64,000 nucleotides of DNA, from NCBI GenBank assembly GCA_937895845.1, contig CALBLK010000007.1:1-64000 (forward strand). Reading direction: 5' to 3'. Positions 42,759 through 51,950 of the stretch are shown here, one piece after another. The notes under the pieces were generated by a model that saw only the letters and a program-made list of their open reading frames with translations, did not search any database and had not been told where the DNA came from. Numbering within the stretch: the stretch's first letter is position 1; every line of letters begins with the position of its first letter. The stretch comes from an uncultured Prevotella sp. (GTDB lineage Bacteria > Bacteroidota > Bacteroidia > Bacteroidales > Bacteroidaceae). Made by a program: the position numbers and the translations under genes.

Positions 42759-43823
42759 TTATTGTTCGGAGAACTGTTTGATTCTTTGTTCCTCTGACAG
42801 TTTGCATATCAACAGGGTGTCGTTGTGTTCTGCCACGATATAGCCATCCAGTCCTTGGATGATAACACGCTTCTCTTCCGTGGTGTGTACCATGCAGTTG
42901 TGGGAGTCAAACATTCTGATATTGTTACCTATGCAGCTGTTCCCATAGAGGTCTTTGGGCGTCTGCGCTTGCAAAGACCCCCATGTTCCAAGGTCGCTCC
43001 ATCCAAAATCACCTGGGTGGACGAAAATTTCCTCGGCTTTCTCCATAATGGCATAATCAACAGAAATGCTCTCGCATTCGGGAAAATGTTTGTCAATCTC
43101 TTCTTGTTCCCGGTCTGTCCCGTAAACAGGAAGCAACGACTCAAATATTTTGGCCATGGGTGCTTGGTAGACACGGAAAGCGTTGACTATGGTGTTCACG
43201 TTCCATACAAAGATACCGGCATTCCAAAAGTAATAGTTCTTCTTGATATATAGCTTGGCTGTCTCGCTGTCTGGCTTCTCTCTGAATGAGTCAACGCGGA
43301 AAATATCCTTATTGCGCAGGGAACTTGAAGACAGGTCAGCCTGAATGTAGCCGTATCCTGTTTCGGGTCGTGTTGGTTTGATGCCGATAGTTACGATAGA
43401 GTCTGTCTCGTTTGTAAAGTTGAGACAGTTGCTGATGACACGCTGGAATGCAGGGATGTCCATCACGATATGGTCACTTGGTGTTACAACGATGTTGGCT
43501 TTTTGGTCCTTTGACTTGATGCGCCAGCTGACATAAGCAATGCATGGGGCTGTGTTTCTTCTGCATGGCTCACACAGTATGTTCGTCTCGGGAATGGTGG
43601 GAAGCTGTTCCCTAACAATGTCAATATAGCTCTTGTTGGTCACAATCCAAATGTTTTGTGTGTCAACGATACCAGAAAACCTGTCTACTGTCAGTTGTAA
43701 CAGTGACTTTCCCAATCCCAGCACGTCAATAAACTGTTTGGGCTTTTCTACAGTGCTCATGGGCCAGAACCTGCTACCCACGCCCCCTGCCATAATGACC
43801 AAGTGGTTGCTCTTGTTTGCCAT
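42759..43823 (-). CDS. manC: Mannose-1-phosphate guanylyltransferase
   Basis: The enzyme makes GDP-mannose. The 354 residues have the nucleotidyltransferase signature AGGVGSRFWPMS (about 12-23), the FREKPDSETAKLYI region, YFWNAGIFVW and the VHPGDFGWSDLGTWGSL block. The C-terminal phosphomannose isomerase domain of bifunctional forms is missing, so it is monofunctional. Confidence 0.94.
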   Translation of the reverse strand: MANKSNHLVIMAGGVGSRFWPMSTVEKPKQFIDVLGLGKSLLQLTVDRFSGIVDTQNIWIVTNKSYIDIVREQLPTIPETNILCEPCRRNTAPCIAYVSWRIKSKDQKANIVVTPSDHIVMDIPAFQRVISNCLNFTNETDSIVTIGIKPTRPETGYGYIQADLSSSSLRNKDIFRVDSFREKPDSETAKLYIKKNYYFWNAGIFVWNVNTIVNAFRVYQAPMAKIFESLLPVYGTDREQEEIDKHFPECESISVDYAIMEKAEEIFVHPGDFGWSDLGTWGSLQAQTPKDLYGNSCIGNNIRMFDSHNCMVHTTEEKRVIIQGLDGYIVAEHNDTLLICKLSEEQRIKQFSEQ

Positions 43824-43871
43824 ATTTTTGATGTTTTGGTTACTTGACGGATTTATGTACAGTGCCTACGT

Positions 43872-44498
43872 TCAGCTTTTGTTGCTCTTCATCTTTTTTT
43901 TGATGATGAAAAACAGGATGGCTGCCAACACTGCAGCGATGAAAAATATCTTGATGTATTCAGAATATTCCTCGATTTTGTTGTTCAGCATTTCCTCTGG
44001 GACGATGGTATGTAAATACCATCCCAATCCAGCCAGAATGCAATTCCAGCACCCTGCTCCGATAGTTGTGTACAGAATGAATTTTCCATAGTGCATCTTT
44101 GACAGACCGGCCGGAATCGAGATGAGGTGTCTGATGCCCGGCAGAAGCCTGCCGGTCAGTGTGGCCGCGACACCATGGTCGTAAAAGTATTTCTCACTGT
44201 GTTCGACTTTCTGTTGGTTAAGCAGACACATTTTTCCCCATTTGCTGTTTGCAAAACGGTAAATGAGGGGCCTTCCGAAATAATACGCCACAACATAGTT
44301 GATTGTTGCACCGATGTCTGCCCCAACCGTAGAGGCTATGACAACTAGGAATATGTCTAAGTTTCCTGCTGCTGCATGATAGGCCGCAGGGGCTACAACC
44401 AGTTCTGATGGAACAGGAATCACCGTACTCTCAAGGAGCATAAGGAACAGGATTGTTCCATAGTTAAGGTTGGCTAATAGTGATGATATGAAACTCAC
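43872..44498 (-). CDS. DedA-family membrane protein
   Basis: A 208-residue polytopic protein of the DedA/SNARE-associated family, which includes lipid scramblases/flippases. Family motifs are PSELVVAPAAYHA, the GATINYVVAYYFGR block, and RLLPGIRHLISIPAGL with the conserved arginines. It overlaps the TPR gene by four bases. Confidence 0.92.
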   Translation of the reverse strand: MSFISSLLANLNYGTILFLMLLESTVIPVPSELVVAPAAYHAAAGNLDIFLVVIASTVGADIGATINYVVAYYFGRPLIYRFANSKWGKMCLLNQQKVEHSEKYFYDHGVAATLTGRLLPGIRHLISIPAGLSKMHYGKFILYTTIGAGCWNCILAGLGWYLHTIVPEEMLNNKIEEYSEYIKIFFIAAVLAAILFFIIKKKMKSNKS

Positions 44499-45928
44499 TT
44501 TGTTGGATTGTTTATAATGTTATCAATATATTTGCAGTAGTCTTTCGGTGGCAAGTCCACAGGAAAGAGATACCCCAATATCTCTTTGCTTTGTTGGGGG
44601 CAGCTTCTTACGGCGATTTTAAGATGCGCTCTAAATTCCTTATACTTTTTCATATCCCAACAGCACAGGGCCATGTAGATGTGACAGCTTGGGGTGGTTT
44701 TGCTCAGTGATGAGTTGGTGAACTTTTTTAGCATGGTGTAGCAGAGTGACAGGATGCCGTTGTCGTAGAGTGAGACAGCAATGCGTAAAATGACGCGTGG
44801 AGCACTGTCGGACAGTGTGATTGCTCTTTTGAACATGGCTTCCGCTTCCTTGGGTTGCTTGGCATCTAAGCATATGTGCCCTTTCAAAACAAGGCGTTCG
44901 GCCTCATCGTAGTCGTCAAGGCTTAGTTTGTCCGCGTATTCAAGTGCCTTTTCTGTTTGGTGTAGCTGACAGTAGGTAAGTGCCAACTCTTGATGAAGTG
45001 TGGCGATATTTGGCGTTCTGGCTGAGCTTTGCCGTTCTGCTTTTTCCAAATAACGAATACCCTCCTCGTATTTTTTCTGTTGGTTCAGGCAGATACCCAG
45101 GTTGTACAGACCGTTATACTCATTTGGCAACTTGCTGACATAGCGCTTGAAATAGGTTTCAGCCTCTTCAATTTTGCCAAGTTCAAACATGGCGTTGGCT
45201 TTCAAGAGTGTAAACTCCATGTCTTCTGGTGCAATGGCTATTGCATATTCAATGCTTTCAATGGCTGCATTGAAGTCAGCGTTTAGGTAATAGGCATTGG
45301 CCAGCTGATACCAGTATTCCTTATTGAAAGGGTGGCTGTCTACCAGCTTGTTAAAGATTCTTATTCCCTCATGGCAGAAACCACTCTCTGTCTTTACCCA
45401 TCCTTTCAACTCTAAAAACTCTTTTCTCCTGTCATTCTGCGATCGCTTCAGCCATTCGTTGGCCCTGTCGGTCACTCCATAGTCCATGTAAAGGTTGCCA
45501 ATGTCAATGACGCAGTCATTTTTATCCTCTTTGTCAATGGCGTTGAAAAAGGAAAGGAGATATTGGTCGGCCTTTTCTATCTCGTTTTGTGAGACCATAA
45601 TCTCCGCCTTAAGAAAGGTGTAGTCTATACCTTCCTTGTCACTGACTTGGCTTGCATACATCTCTGCTGCCTTTACATTTCCAGCCTCAAGGGCCTCTCT
45701 TGCTAAAAATGCAAGGGGATGCGAGGCACCTGGATAGATGTCAAGAGCAGCAAGAGCCGTTTTCCTTGCTTTGCCTTTGTCACCTATAGTGTAATAATAG
45801 TCGATGATGTCAGCCAAGTCATCAACATCCATAAACATAGAATGCCCTGACTTGACTGAATTCTCATAGGAACAGAACAGCTCTCTGAATTCTATTCCGT
45901 CGAAATAATCATCTCCTGTTAGTTTCAT
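44495..45928 (-). CDS. Tetratricopeptide repeat protein
   Basis: A 477-residue soluble protein of about ten helical repeats with TPR spacing, clearest around 205-330 (LANAYYLNADFNAAIESIEYA, then a repeat around LEKAERQ). No signal peptide. It overlaps glnS upstream and dedA downstream by four bases each, so it is part of the glnS-TPR-dedA transcript; its partner is unknown. Confidence 0.85.
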   Translation of the reverse strand: MKLTGDDYFDGIEFRELFCSYENSVKSGHSMFMDVDDLADIIDYYYTIGDKGKARKTALAALDIYPGASHPLAFLAREALEAGNVKAAEMYASQVSDKEGIDYTFLKAEIMVSQNEIEKADQYLLSFFNAIDKEDKNDCVIDIGNLYMDYGVTDRANEWLKRSQNDRRKEFLELKGWVKTESGFCHEGIRIFNKLVDSHPFNKEYWYQLANAYYLNADFNAAIESIEYAIAIAPEDMEFTLLKANAMFELGKIEEAETYFKRYVSKLPNEYNGLYNLGICLNQQKKYEEGIRYLEKAERQSSARTPNIATLHQELALTYCQLHQTEKALEYADKLSLDDYDEAERLVLKGHICLDAKQPKEAEAMFKRAITLSDSAPRVILRIAVSLYDNGILSLCYTMLKKFTNSSLSKTTPSCHIYMALCCWDMKKYKEFRAHLKIAVRSCPQQSKEILGYLFPVDLPPKDYCKYIDNIINNPTK

Positions 45929-47640
45929 TTATTCATCTTTGCCCATGTGTCCTTTAGTCCCACTGTCTTGTTGAATATCAGCCGTTCTGGAGTGGAGTCC
46001 AAGTCTGGTGTGAAATATCCGATGCGCTGGAACTGTAGGAAGTCGCCTGGCTTCTTCTCTGTCAGATATTCTTCCACAAAGCAGTTGCTGATCACTTTCA
46101 TGGAGTTCGGATTAATCAGTTCCCTGAAATCGCGTTCGTCAGCTCCGGGGTTCTCCACGTTGAACAGGCGGTCATACAGTCTCACTTCGGCTGGCAGACA
46201 GTGGTTAACGCTAACCCAATGCAGTGTGCCCTTAACCTTTCTGTTGGCACCCTCCATGCCACTTCGGCTGCTTGGGTCATATTCTGCGTAAATCTCTTCA
46301 ATGTTGCCTTGGCTGTTTTTCTTGCAGCCTGTGCATTTGATGATGTAGGCGTTCTTGAGCCTTACTTCCTTTCCCGGTGACAGGCGGAAGAATTTCTTTG
46401 GAGCGTCTTCCATAAAATCTTCCCGCTCAATCCACAGCTCGCGGCTGAACGTGATAGTGTGGCTGCCGTCTGCCTCGTTCTCCGGGTTGTTGATGGCTTC
46501 TAGTTCCTCCTCCTTGTCTTTCGGGTAGTTGGTTATAACCAGTTTTATGGGGTTCAGTACCGCCGATACTCTGCAAGCCTTTGCGTTGAGATCCTCGCGT
46601 ACAGCGGCTTCAAGCAGAGCATAGTCATTCAAGGCTTCAAACTTGGTATAGCCGATGGATTTGATGAAGTTGCGGATGCTTTTGGCCGAATACCCTCTCC
46701 TTCTCATGCCGCAGACTGTTGGCATGCGGGGGTCGTCCCAGCCGTTGACCAGCCCCTCCTTGACCAGTGCCAGCAGTTTGCGCTTGCTCATCACTGTGTA
46801 GGTTAGGTTCAAACGGTTGAACTCTATCTGGCGCGGACGGTTGTCATTGATGTTGTCACCCTCGCCATTGTACTCTTTCAGTAGGTCAATGAACTTATCG
46901 TAGAGTGGACGGTGAGGCACAAATTCCAGCGTGCAGATTGAATGGGTTACCCCCTCGAAATAGTCACTTTGCCCATGTGCAAAGTCATACATAGGATAAG
47001 TGTGCCATTTCGTCCCAGTCCTGTGGTGCGGTGTCTGGATAATTCGGTAGATAACGGGGTCCCGGAAATGCATGTTTGGACTGGCCATGTCAAGTTTGGC
47101 GCGCAATACCATTGAGCCTTCAACGGCATCAGGTGTGTTCATCTGTTCAAACAACCGAATGTTCTCCTCAATGGGGCGGTTGCGGAAAGGGCTTTCCTTT
47201 CCCGGTGTTGTCGGTGTGCCTTTCTGTTCGGCTATCTGTTCTGAAGTCTGCTCGTCAACGTATGCCAGCCCATTCTTGATCATCCAGATGGCAAAGTCCC
47301 ACAACTGCTGGAAATAGTCTGAGGCGTAATACACGTTTGCCCACTTAAATCCCAGCCATTTGATGTCGTTAAGTATGGCATCTACATATTCTGTGTCCTC
47401 TTTAGAGGGATTGGTGTCGTCAAAGCGGAGATTGCACACTCCCCCAAATTCCTCTGCGGCGCCAAAGTCCATGCAGACAGCCTTGGCGTGCCCAATGTGG
47501 ATGTAGCCGTTGGGTTCGGGAGGAAATCGTGTCTGTATGCGGCCCTTGTTTTTGCCTTCAGCCAAATCGGCTTCAATGATTTGCTCTACAAAGCTGAGAC
47601 TTTTCTTCTCCACTTTCTCGGTTTCCAATCTCTCTGTCAT
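45925..47640 (-). CDS. glnS: Glutaminyl-tRNA synthetase
   Basis: GlnRS charges tRNA(Gln). The 571-residue class I enzyme has the HIGH motif in PEPNGYIHIGHAKAVC, the KMSKS-like VMSKRKL, and the two C-terminal beta-barrel anticodon domains (about 350-570). A direct GlnRS in Bacteroidetes is expected. A promoter element precedes it at 47669. Confidence 0.96.
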   Translation of the reverse strand: MTERLETEKVEKKSLSFVEQIIEADLAEGKNKGRIQTRFPPEPNGYIHIGHAKAVCMDFGAAEEFGGVCNLRFDDTNPSKEDTEYVDAILNDIKWLGFKWANVYYASDYFQQLWDFAIWMIKNGLAYVDEQTSEQIAEQKGTPTTPGKESPFRNRPIEENIRLFEQMNTPDAVEGSMVLRAKLDMASPNMHFRDPVIYRIIQTPHHRTGTKWHTYPMYDFAHGQSDYFEGVTHSICTLEFVPHRPLYDKFIDLLKEYNGEGDNINDNRPRQIEFNRLNLTYTVMSKRKLLALVKEGLVNGWDDPRMPTVCGMRRRGYSAKSIRNFIKSIGYTKFEALNDYALLEAAVREDLNAKACRVSAVLNPIKLVITNYPKDKEEELEAINNPENEADGSHTITFSRELWIEREDFMEDAPKKFFRLSPGKEVRLKNAYIIKCTGCKKNSQGNIEEIYAEYDPSSRSGMEGANRKVKGTLHWVSVNHCLPAEVRLYDRLFNVENPGADERDFRELINPNSMKVISNCFVEEYLTEKKPGDFLQFQRIGYFTPDLDSTPERLIFNKTVGLKDTWAKMNK

Positions 47641-47668
47641 AGTGTGAATATTTTATTATTTATGTTTG

Positions 47669-47676
47669 CAAAGGTA
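47669..47676 (-). promoter_or_regulatory. -7 promoter element for the glnS operon
   Basis: TACCTTTG on the minus strand, 28 bases before the ATG at 47640. Confidence 0.6.
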
Positions 47677-47838
47677 GTGCAAATGAGTGAGAAAACATAA
47701 AGTTTGTGTGGATGTTTTTTCTTATGCAACCTTTTTATTGTGATATTTGACAATTCTCTCCCTGCGTAATTGCGGCGTTTGGGCGGCTGGGGCAGCAGAA
47801 AGGGGTGCTTGGATTGCCCGCCCCCTCAAGTGAACACA

Positions 47839-49059
47839 CTATTCTTCAAATCCAGCTGCGTAATACCATTGCAATTTTTTGATGTCTTCATTGTACGTAA
47901 GGCCAAAACGAGTATATTTGTCCATGGGGAAAAACATGCTGACACCGCTATATTTTTGCCCGGTAACGTTGAAATCTTTAAAATTCACGTGGTTGTCGCT
48001 ACACCATCTTGACGACGACTTTGAGTAGACGACAACCTTTTTTAGTTGTTCTTTCCATGCTAGGTAGCTGTCTGTGCTGATATTGTTAAGCATGAAGTCG
48101 TTGATGTCGTACATCACCCTTGTGTCGAACAGCGCCGATGTGTAGCCATAATAGTAAATAAGGTTATCTGTAGTCCATGGCCTGTTTTCCTTTAGCTCTG
48201 CCATTATCTTCTTTGTCTCGTAGGCCAGTTGTGGAAGCTCCGCCGTCTTGATTACGGAAATAGGTGTCTGATACTCTTCGTCGTATATCTGGTTGTTATA
48301 GATGTCTGCGATGGGGGAGTAAAAGTCCTCGCTCTCGCTGACCAGCAAAGGCACCAGTTCTCTGTATGGTGCCCCTTGTGCTGGAATCTCTGCGGGGGAG
48401 CCGATAATGTAGTCGCAGACATTGCGCAGCTCGTATGCCACCTCAATACATTGGAAATTGCAGCAGTCGGCAAAGATATATTTCATCTTGGGCAACCTGC
48501 CCAGTGCCTGTGCCAGCGAGGGAATGTTCAGCCATGTTCCGGTTGTTGAGGCTGTGTTATTGCCCGTGTCAATGCCAAAGGCCATCTGGCCGGCTTTTGA
48601 TGATGTGGTGCTAATGGAGTCGTTATTGAACATCCAGCCGCTTGCGTGCCCCCAAAGTACCAGCGCATAGCTGTCGGCAGGATACCTGTCTTCTATCCAC
48701 TTGATGGTCTCGTAGAACCGTTGCGGGTCGCTGGAAAGAAAGTCTTTCTGGATGCTGTATTGGCTGTCCTTGGTGACAGTTCCTTTGTCAATCTGTATGA
48801 TGTAAGGAAGCTCCTGTGGTGTGGCCCTGTCAACAAAGGCAACGATATAGTTGCTGTCTGCAACTGAGGCAGAACCTTTCGCCATGTCGCTGATGTTGGC
48901 CAAAGCAATGTCCGACAGGTTGTTTTCTGCAGCCATATAGACGATGACCGTAGCCTTGGCTTTTGGCCGGACTGGACTTGGGATTGTTGCTTTCTCCTCG
49001 TCTCTGGAACAGGAGATTGTCATTGCGGCAGTTAAAAGTAATATTAGTAAATATTTCAT
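47839..49059 (-). CDS. Clostripain-like C11 cysteine peptidase lipoprotein
   Basis: A 406-residue predicted lipoprotein (lipobox AMTISC, Cys17) of the C11 clostripain family. The catalytic His is in LWGHASGW (His138) and the Cys in FADCC (Cys199/Cys200, the latter in the usual position). Such secreted proteases of Bacteroidetes cut after Arg or Lys. It is divergent from the GH25 lysozyme. Confidence 0.88.
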   Translation of the reverse strand: MKYLLILLLTAAMTISCSRDEEKATIPSPVRPKAKATVIVYMAAENNLSDIALANISDMAKGSASVADSNYIVAFVDRATPQELPYIIQIDKGTVTKDSQYSIQKDFLSSDPQRFYETIKWIEDRYPADSYALVLWGHASGWMFNNDSISTTSSKAGQMAFGIDTGNNTASTTGTWLNIPSLAQALGRLPKMKYIFADCCNFQCIEVAYELRNVCDYIIGSPAEIPAQGAPYRELVPLLVSESEDFYSPIADIYNNQIYDEEYQTPISVIKTAELPQLAYETKKIMAELKENRPWTTDNLIYYYGYTSALFDTRVMYDINDFMLNNISTDSYLAWKEQLKKVVVYSKSSSRWCSDNHVNFKDFNVTGQKYSGVSMFFPMDKYTRFGLTYNEDIKKLQWYYAAGFEE

Positions 49060-49080
49060 TCTGTTTCATTTAATTTCTTA

Positions 49081-49088
49081 CAAAGATA
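49081..49088 (-). promoter_or_regulatory. -7 promoter element for the clostripain gene
   Basis: TATCTTTG on the minus strand, 21 bases before the ATG at 49059. Confidence 0.6.
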
Positions 49089-49110
49089 CGCTTTTCTTAT
49101 GAATAGTTAG

Positions 49111-49129
49111 TACCTTTGCGCTAAATTTG
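49111..49129 (+). promoter_or_regulatory. Two close -7 elements for the GH25 gene
   Basis: TACCTTTG (49111-49118) and TAAATTTG (49122-49129) both fit TAnnTTTG and lie 11 bases apart. The second ends nine bases before the ATG at 49139, giving a near-leaderless transcript if used. Confidence 0.55.
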
Positions 49130-49138
49130 CAAAACGGA

Positions 49139-49831
49139 ATGAAGGCTTTTTTTATCATATTCACTTTTTTGTGGTCGGTCGGGACTTGCGCCCAGATAAA
49201 AGAAGATGTACAGTGTGAGGACACGTGCAGACATATCCACGGCATAGACATGAGCCATTATCAGGGCGAGGTGTTTTGGGATGCGGTTGGCGACAACACC
49301 CATATGGCGTATGTTTATCTCAAGGCGACCGAAGGTGGTGACCATATTGACAGCCGTTACGAGCGCAACATTGAACTTGCCCATTCTCATGGACTGAAGG
49401 TGGGCAGCTATCATTTCTACCGTCCTCAGACAGAGCAGGGAAAGCAGTTGCACAACTTTATGACACAGTGTCTTCCCGGGCAGCAGGATTTAATACCAAT
49501 GATAGATATCGAAACACGTGGAGGCTTGTCTGACAATGAATTTTGCGATTCCCTATTCAAATTTCTTGCTCTTGTTGAACGGGCTTACAGACAGAAGCCC
49601 CTTCTCTATACCTTTACGAATTTTTACAACCGGCATCTGCGCGGCAAGATTGATGGTTACCCTCTGATGATTGCGCAGTACACTGCTCGCGAGCCAGTCT
49701 TGGCGGATGAACGTGAAATCACTATGTGGCAGTATACGGGAAAGGGCCGGATTGAGGGCGTGAAGGGCTATGTTGACAAGAGCCGCTTTATGGGGCGGCA
49801 TGGTCTGCGCGAAATTCGTTACAGGCATTAG
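49139..49831 (+). CDS. Secreted GH25 lysozyme
   Basis: A 230-residue glycoside hydrolase family 25 muramidase with signal peptide (about 1-18). Catalytic residues lie in HGIDMSHYQG (Asp37) and MIDIETRGG (Asp123, Glu125); FYRPQTE and the MWQYTGKG end are further hallmarks. It would cleave peptidoglycan in the periplasm or outside. Start set at the ATG at 49139. Confidence 0.92.
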   Translation: MKAFFIIFTFLWSVGTCAQIKEDVQCEDTCRHIHGIDMSHYQGEVFWDAVGDNTHMAYVYLKATEGGDHIDSRYERNIELAHSHGLKVGSYHFYRPQTEQGKQLHNFMTQCLPGQQDLIPMIDIETRGGLSDNEFCDSLFKFLALVERAYRQKPLLYTFTNFYNRHLRGKIDGYPLMIAQYTAREPVLADEREITMWQYTGKGRIEGVKGYVDKSRFMGRHGLREIRYRH

Positions 49832-49894
49832 TATAGTGTGAACGGTACTTGAAAATACACCTATTTTAATATTTAAATAAAAAGACAACGAAAT

Positions 49895-51064
49895 ATGGCA
49901 ATAATCAAATGTCCAGAATGTGGCCACCAAGTGAGTGACCAAGCAAAGTTTTGCCCGAGCTGTGGAATTGAGATAGCGGGCAAGGTAATGAGGTGCCCCC
50001 ATTGCAACGAGATAGTGTTCAAGAATCAGAAGATGTGCCCCTATTGCCATCAAATGCTTTCACAGCCAGCTGGAGTGGAAAACCATGAGACAGACGTGCA
50101 GACGTGTCAAGGTGTAGCTCCTGGCGAAAAGAATGAAACCTTGTCCTCTTCTGTGCAAACGCAAGTGAAGGAGCCGGCTAGAGGAAGCAACAAAAGGCGT
50201 AACTCAACACTGGTTATCGCATTCACCATATCCTTGGTGGCTGTTCTGGTGGGGTTCTACTTCTTCAAGTCTACTGCGGAGAAGCGTGAGATGGATGCCT
50301 ATTTGAATGCGCGTTCCAGTTCGGAGCCAGCTGTGCTTCAGAGCTATCTTGACCAGTTTACAGATGCGCCAGTGGCTCATCGTGACACCATACAGAACAT
50401 GCTGGAAATGCTCGGCAAGTTAGATGTTGAGTGGAATGATGCTGTGACCAATGGAACGAGAATGGCATTGGAACGCTATGTCAGACTTTTTCCCAACAGC
50501 ATCCATGTGCAGGAGGCTAAGTTGAAGATAGACTCTCTTGACTGGGTGCAGGCAGTGGCGGCAGGGACGTCTGATGCTGTGCAGGATTATTTGACACGTT
50601 ATCCTGACGGACTTTATGTTGACGAGGCTAACGATATGCTTCAAAAGCTGAAGGCTAAGGATGTTAGTGACACGGAAAAAGTAATGGTCAAGCAGCTGTT
50701 CACCCGCTTTTTTGACGCGCTCTCCAGCAAGGATGGGGATTTGCTGACTGCGGATGTGAACAATGTAATGACTTCTTTCCTTCACAGGGCCAATGCCACT
50801 AAAGCGGATGTTCTCGCATTTATGCACAAAATATATTCTCCAGAGGACATATCCTCAATGACTTTCCGTCAGAACAACGATTGGAAAATTGATAAGAAGG
50901 AGACCGATGACGGTGCCTATAACTATGCAGTGACTTTCTCGGTTGATCAGAAAATTGACCGCAGTGACAAATCCAAGGAGAGTTTCTGCACTTACAGAAT
51001 CAAGTCTGTTGTGTCTTCGGATGGGAAAATCCTGGAGATGAATATGCAGAAACTCAACCAGTAG
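49895..51064 (+). CDS. Double zinc-ribbon membrane protein
   Basis: A 389-residue protein with two zinc ribbons (Cys6/9/20/23 and Cys34/37/48/51), a linker, one membrane helix at about 104-124 and a large extracytoplasmic part with repeated helices (about 145-270) and a C-terminal beta-rich domain (about 285-389). The role is unknown; zinc-ribbon plus helix layouts are common in Bacteroidetes. Its stop overlaps the convergent methyltransferase gene by 11 bases. Confidence 0.82.
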   Translation: MAIIKCPECGHQVSDQAKFCPSCGIEIAGKVMRCPHCNEIVFKNQKMCPYCHQMLSQPAGVENHETDVQTCQGVAPGEKNETLSSSVQTQVKEPARGSNKRRNSTLVIAFTISLVAVLVGFYFFKSTAEKREMDAYLNARSSSEPAVLQSYLDQFTDAPVAHRDTIQNMLEMLGKLDVEWNDAVTNGTRMALERYVRLFPNSIHVQEAKLKIDSLDWVQAVAAGTSDAVQDYLTRYPDGLYVDEANDMLQKLKAKDVSDTEKVMVKQLFTRFFDALSSKDGDLLTADVNNVMTSFLHRANATKADVLAFMHKIYSPEDISSMTFRQNNDWKIDKKETDDGAYNYAVTFSVDQKIDRSDKSKESFCTYRIKSVVSSDGKILEMNMQKLNQ

Positions 51065-51857
51065 GAGATGACAAGCTCTGGCGCTTGAATTCCGAGCAGG
51101 TGATGGCTGTGGCAATAGCGACATTCAGGCTATCTGCGCCACCACCTGCCTGGAATTGTGGTATCAGTAGGCGCTTGTTGATTTTGGCTTTTATCTTTTC
51201 AGAAATGCCGTTGCCCTCGTTTCCCATGACAATGATTCCGTTGTGGGTCAGTTGTTGCTGGTAGATGTTGCTGCCGTCAAGCAATGTCCCATAGATGGGA
51301 AGGCCGTGCGGGGCTTCTTCAAGAAATTTGTCCAAATCAGTGTAGACCACATCTACCCGGGCGATGCTTCCCATTGTGGCTTGTATCACTTTGGGGTTGA
51401 AAGCATCGGCTGTGTCGCGGCTGCAAATGATCGTGCTGATTCCAAACCAATCGGCGATGCGTATAATTGTCCCCAGGTTACCCGGGTCTTGTACACCGTC
51501 AAGTGCCAGATAGAGGCCGTTCAGAGGAAGCGCAGACCAGAGATCTTCTTCAGACTGTGTGGCCTGGTGGGGGATAAAAAACAGGGCGAGCACCATCTGC
51601 GGGTGTTGTAGAAAACTCATTTTCCTCAGCTCCTCCTCGGTCACTTCCTCGAACGTAGCATCAGCGAATGGAGTGGGGGGGGCTTGCCGGGCGATGGTCA
51701 TGCGCCATTCCTTTGTCCCGAACAGCCTGGCCGGAGGGTATGTTCTCAGTAAGTCTTCTACCACTTTGGGGCCCTCGGCAACAAATAGCCCCTCACGGAG
51801 GCGGTTTTTTTTCAACTCCAGTCCGTGGATATATTTCACCAGATTCTTACTCAACAT
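51054..51857 (-). CDS. SpoU/TrmH-family RNA methyltransferase
   Basis: A 267-residue AdoMet-dependent 2'-O-ribose methyltransferase of the SPOUT knot class. It has the substrate-binding N-terminal domain (about 1-95), the motif LDGVQDPGNLGTIIR, MGNEGNGIS and the knot loop PQFQAGGGADSLNVAIA. Target probably rRNA or tRNA. It is divergent from tamL, with a shared promoter region. Confidence 0.92.
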   Translation of the reverse strand: MLSKNLVKYIHGLELKKNRLREGLFVAEGPKVVEDLLRTYPPARLFGTKEWRMTIARQAPPTPFADATFEEVTEEELRKMSFLQHPQMVLALFFIPHQATQSEEDLWSALPLNGLYLALDGVQDPGNLGTIIRIADWFGISTIICSRDTADAFNPKVIQATMGSIARVDVVYTDLDKFLEEAPHGLPIYGTLLDGSNIYQQQLTHNGIIVMGNEGNGISEKIKAKINKRLLIPQFQAGGGADSLNVAIATAITCSEFKRQSLSSPTG

Positions 51858-51892
51858 AATCTTCTTTTTGAAAAAAGCCCTTTAAGTCTCAG

Positions 51893-51900
51893 CAAAATTA
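51893..51900 (-). promoter_or_regulatory. -7 promoter element for the methyltransferase
   Basis: TAATTTTG on the minus strand, about 36 bases before the ATG at 51857, facing away from the tamL promoter. Confidence 0.6.
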
Positions 51901-51912
51901 CGAATATTATTT

Positions 51913-51920
51913 TAACTTTG
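51913..51920 (+). promoter_or_regulatory. -7 promoter element for tamL
   Basis: TAACTTTG followed by CAA, 30 bases before the ATG at 51951. Confidence 0.6.
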
Positions 51921-51950
51921 CAAGACATTTTTGCAACACTGCTCAATCGA

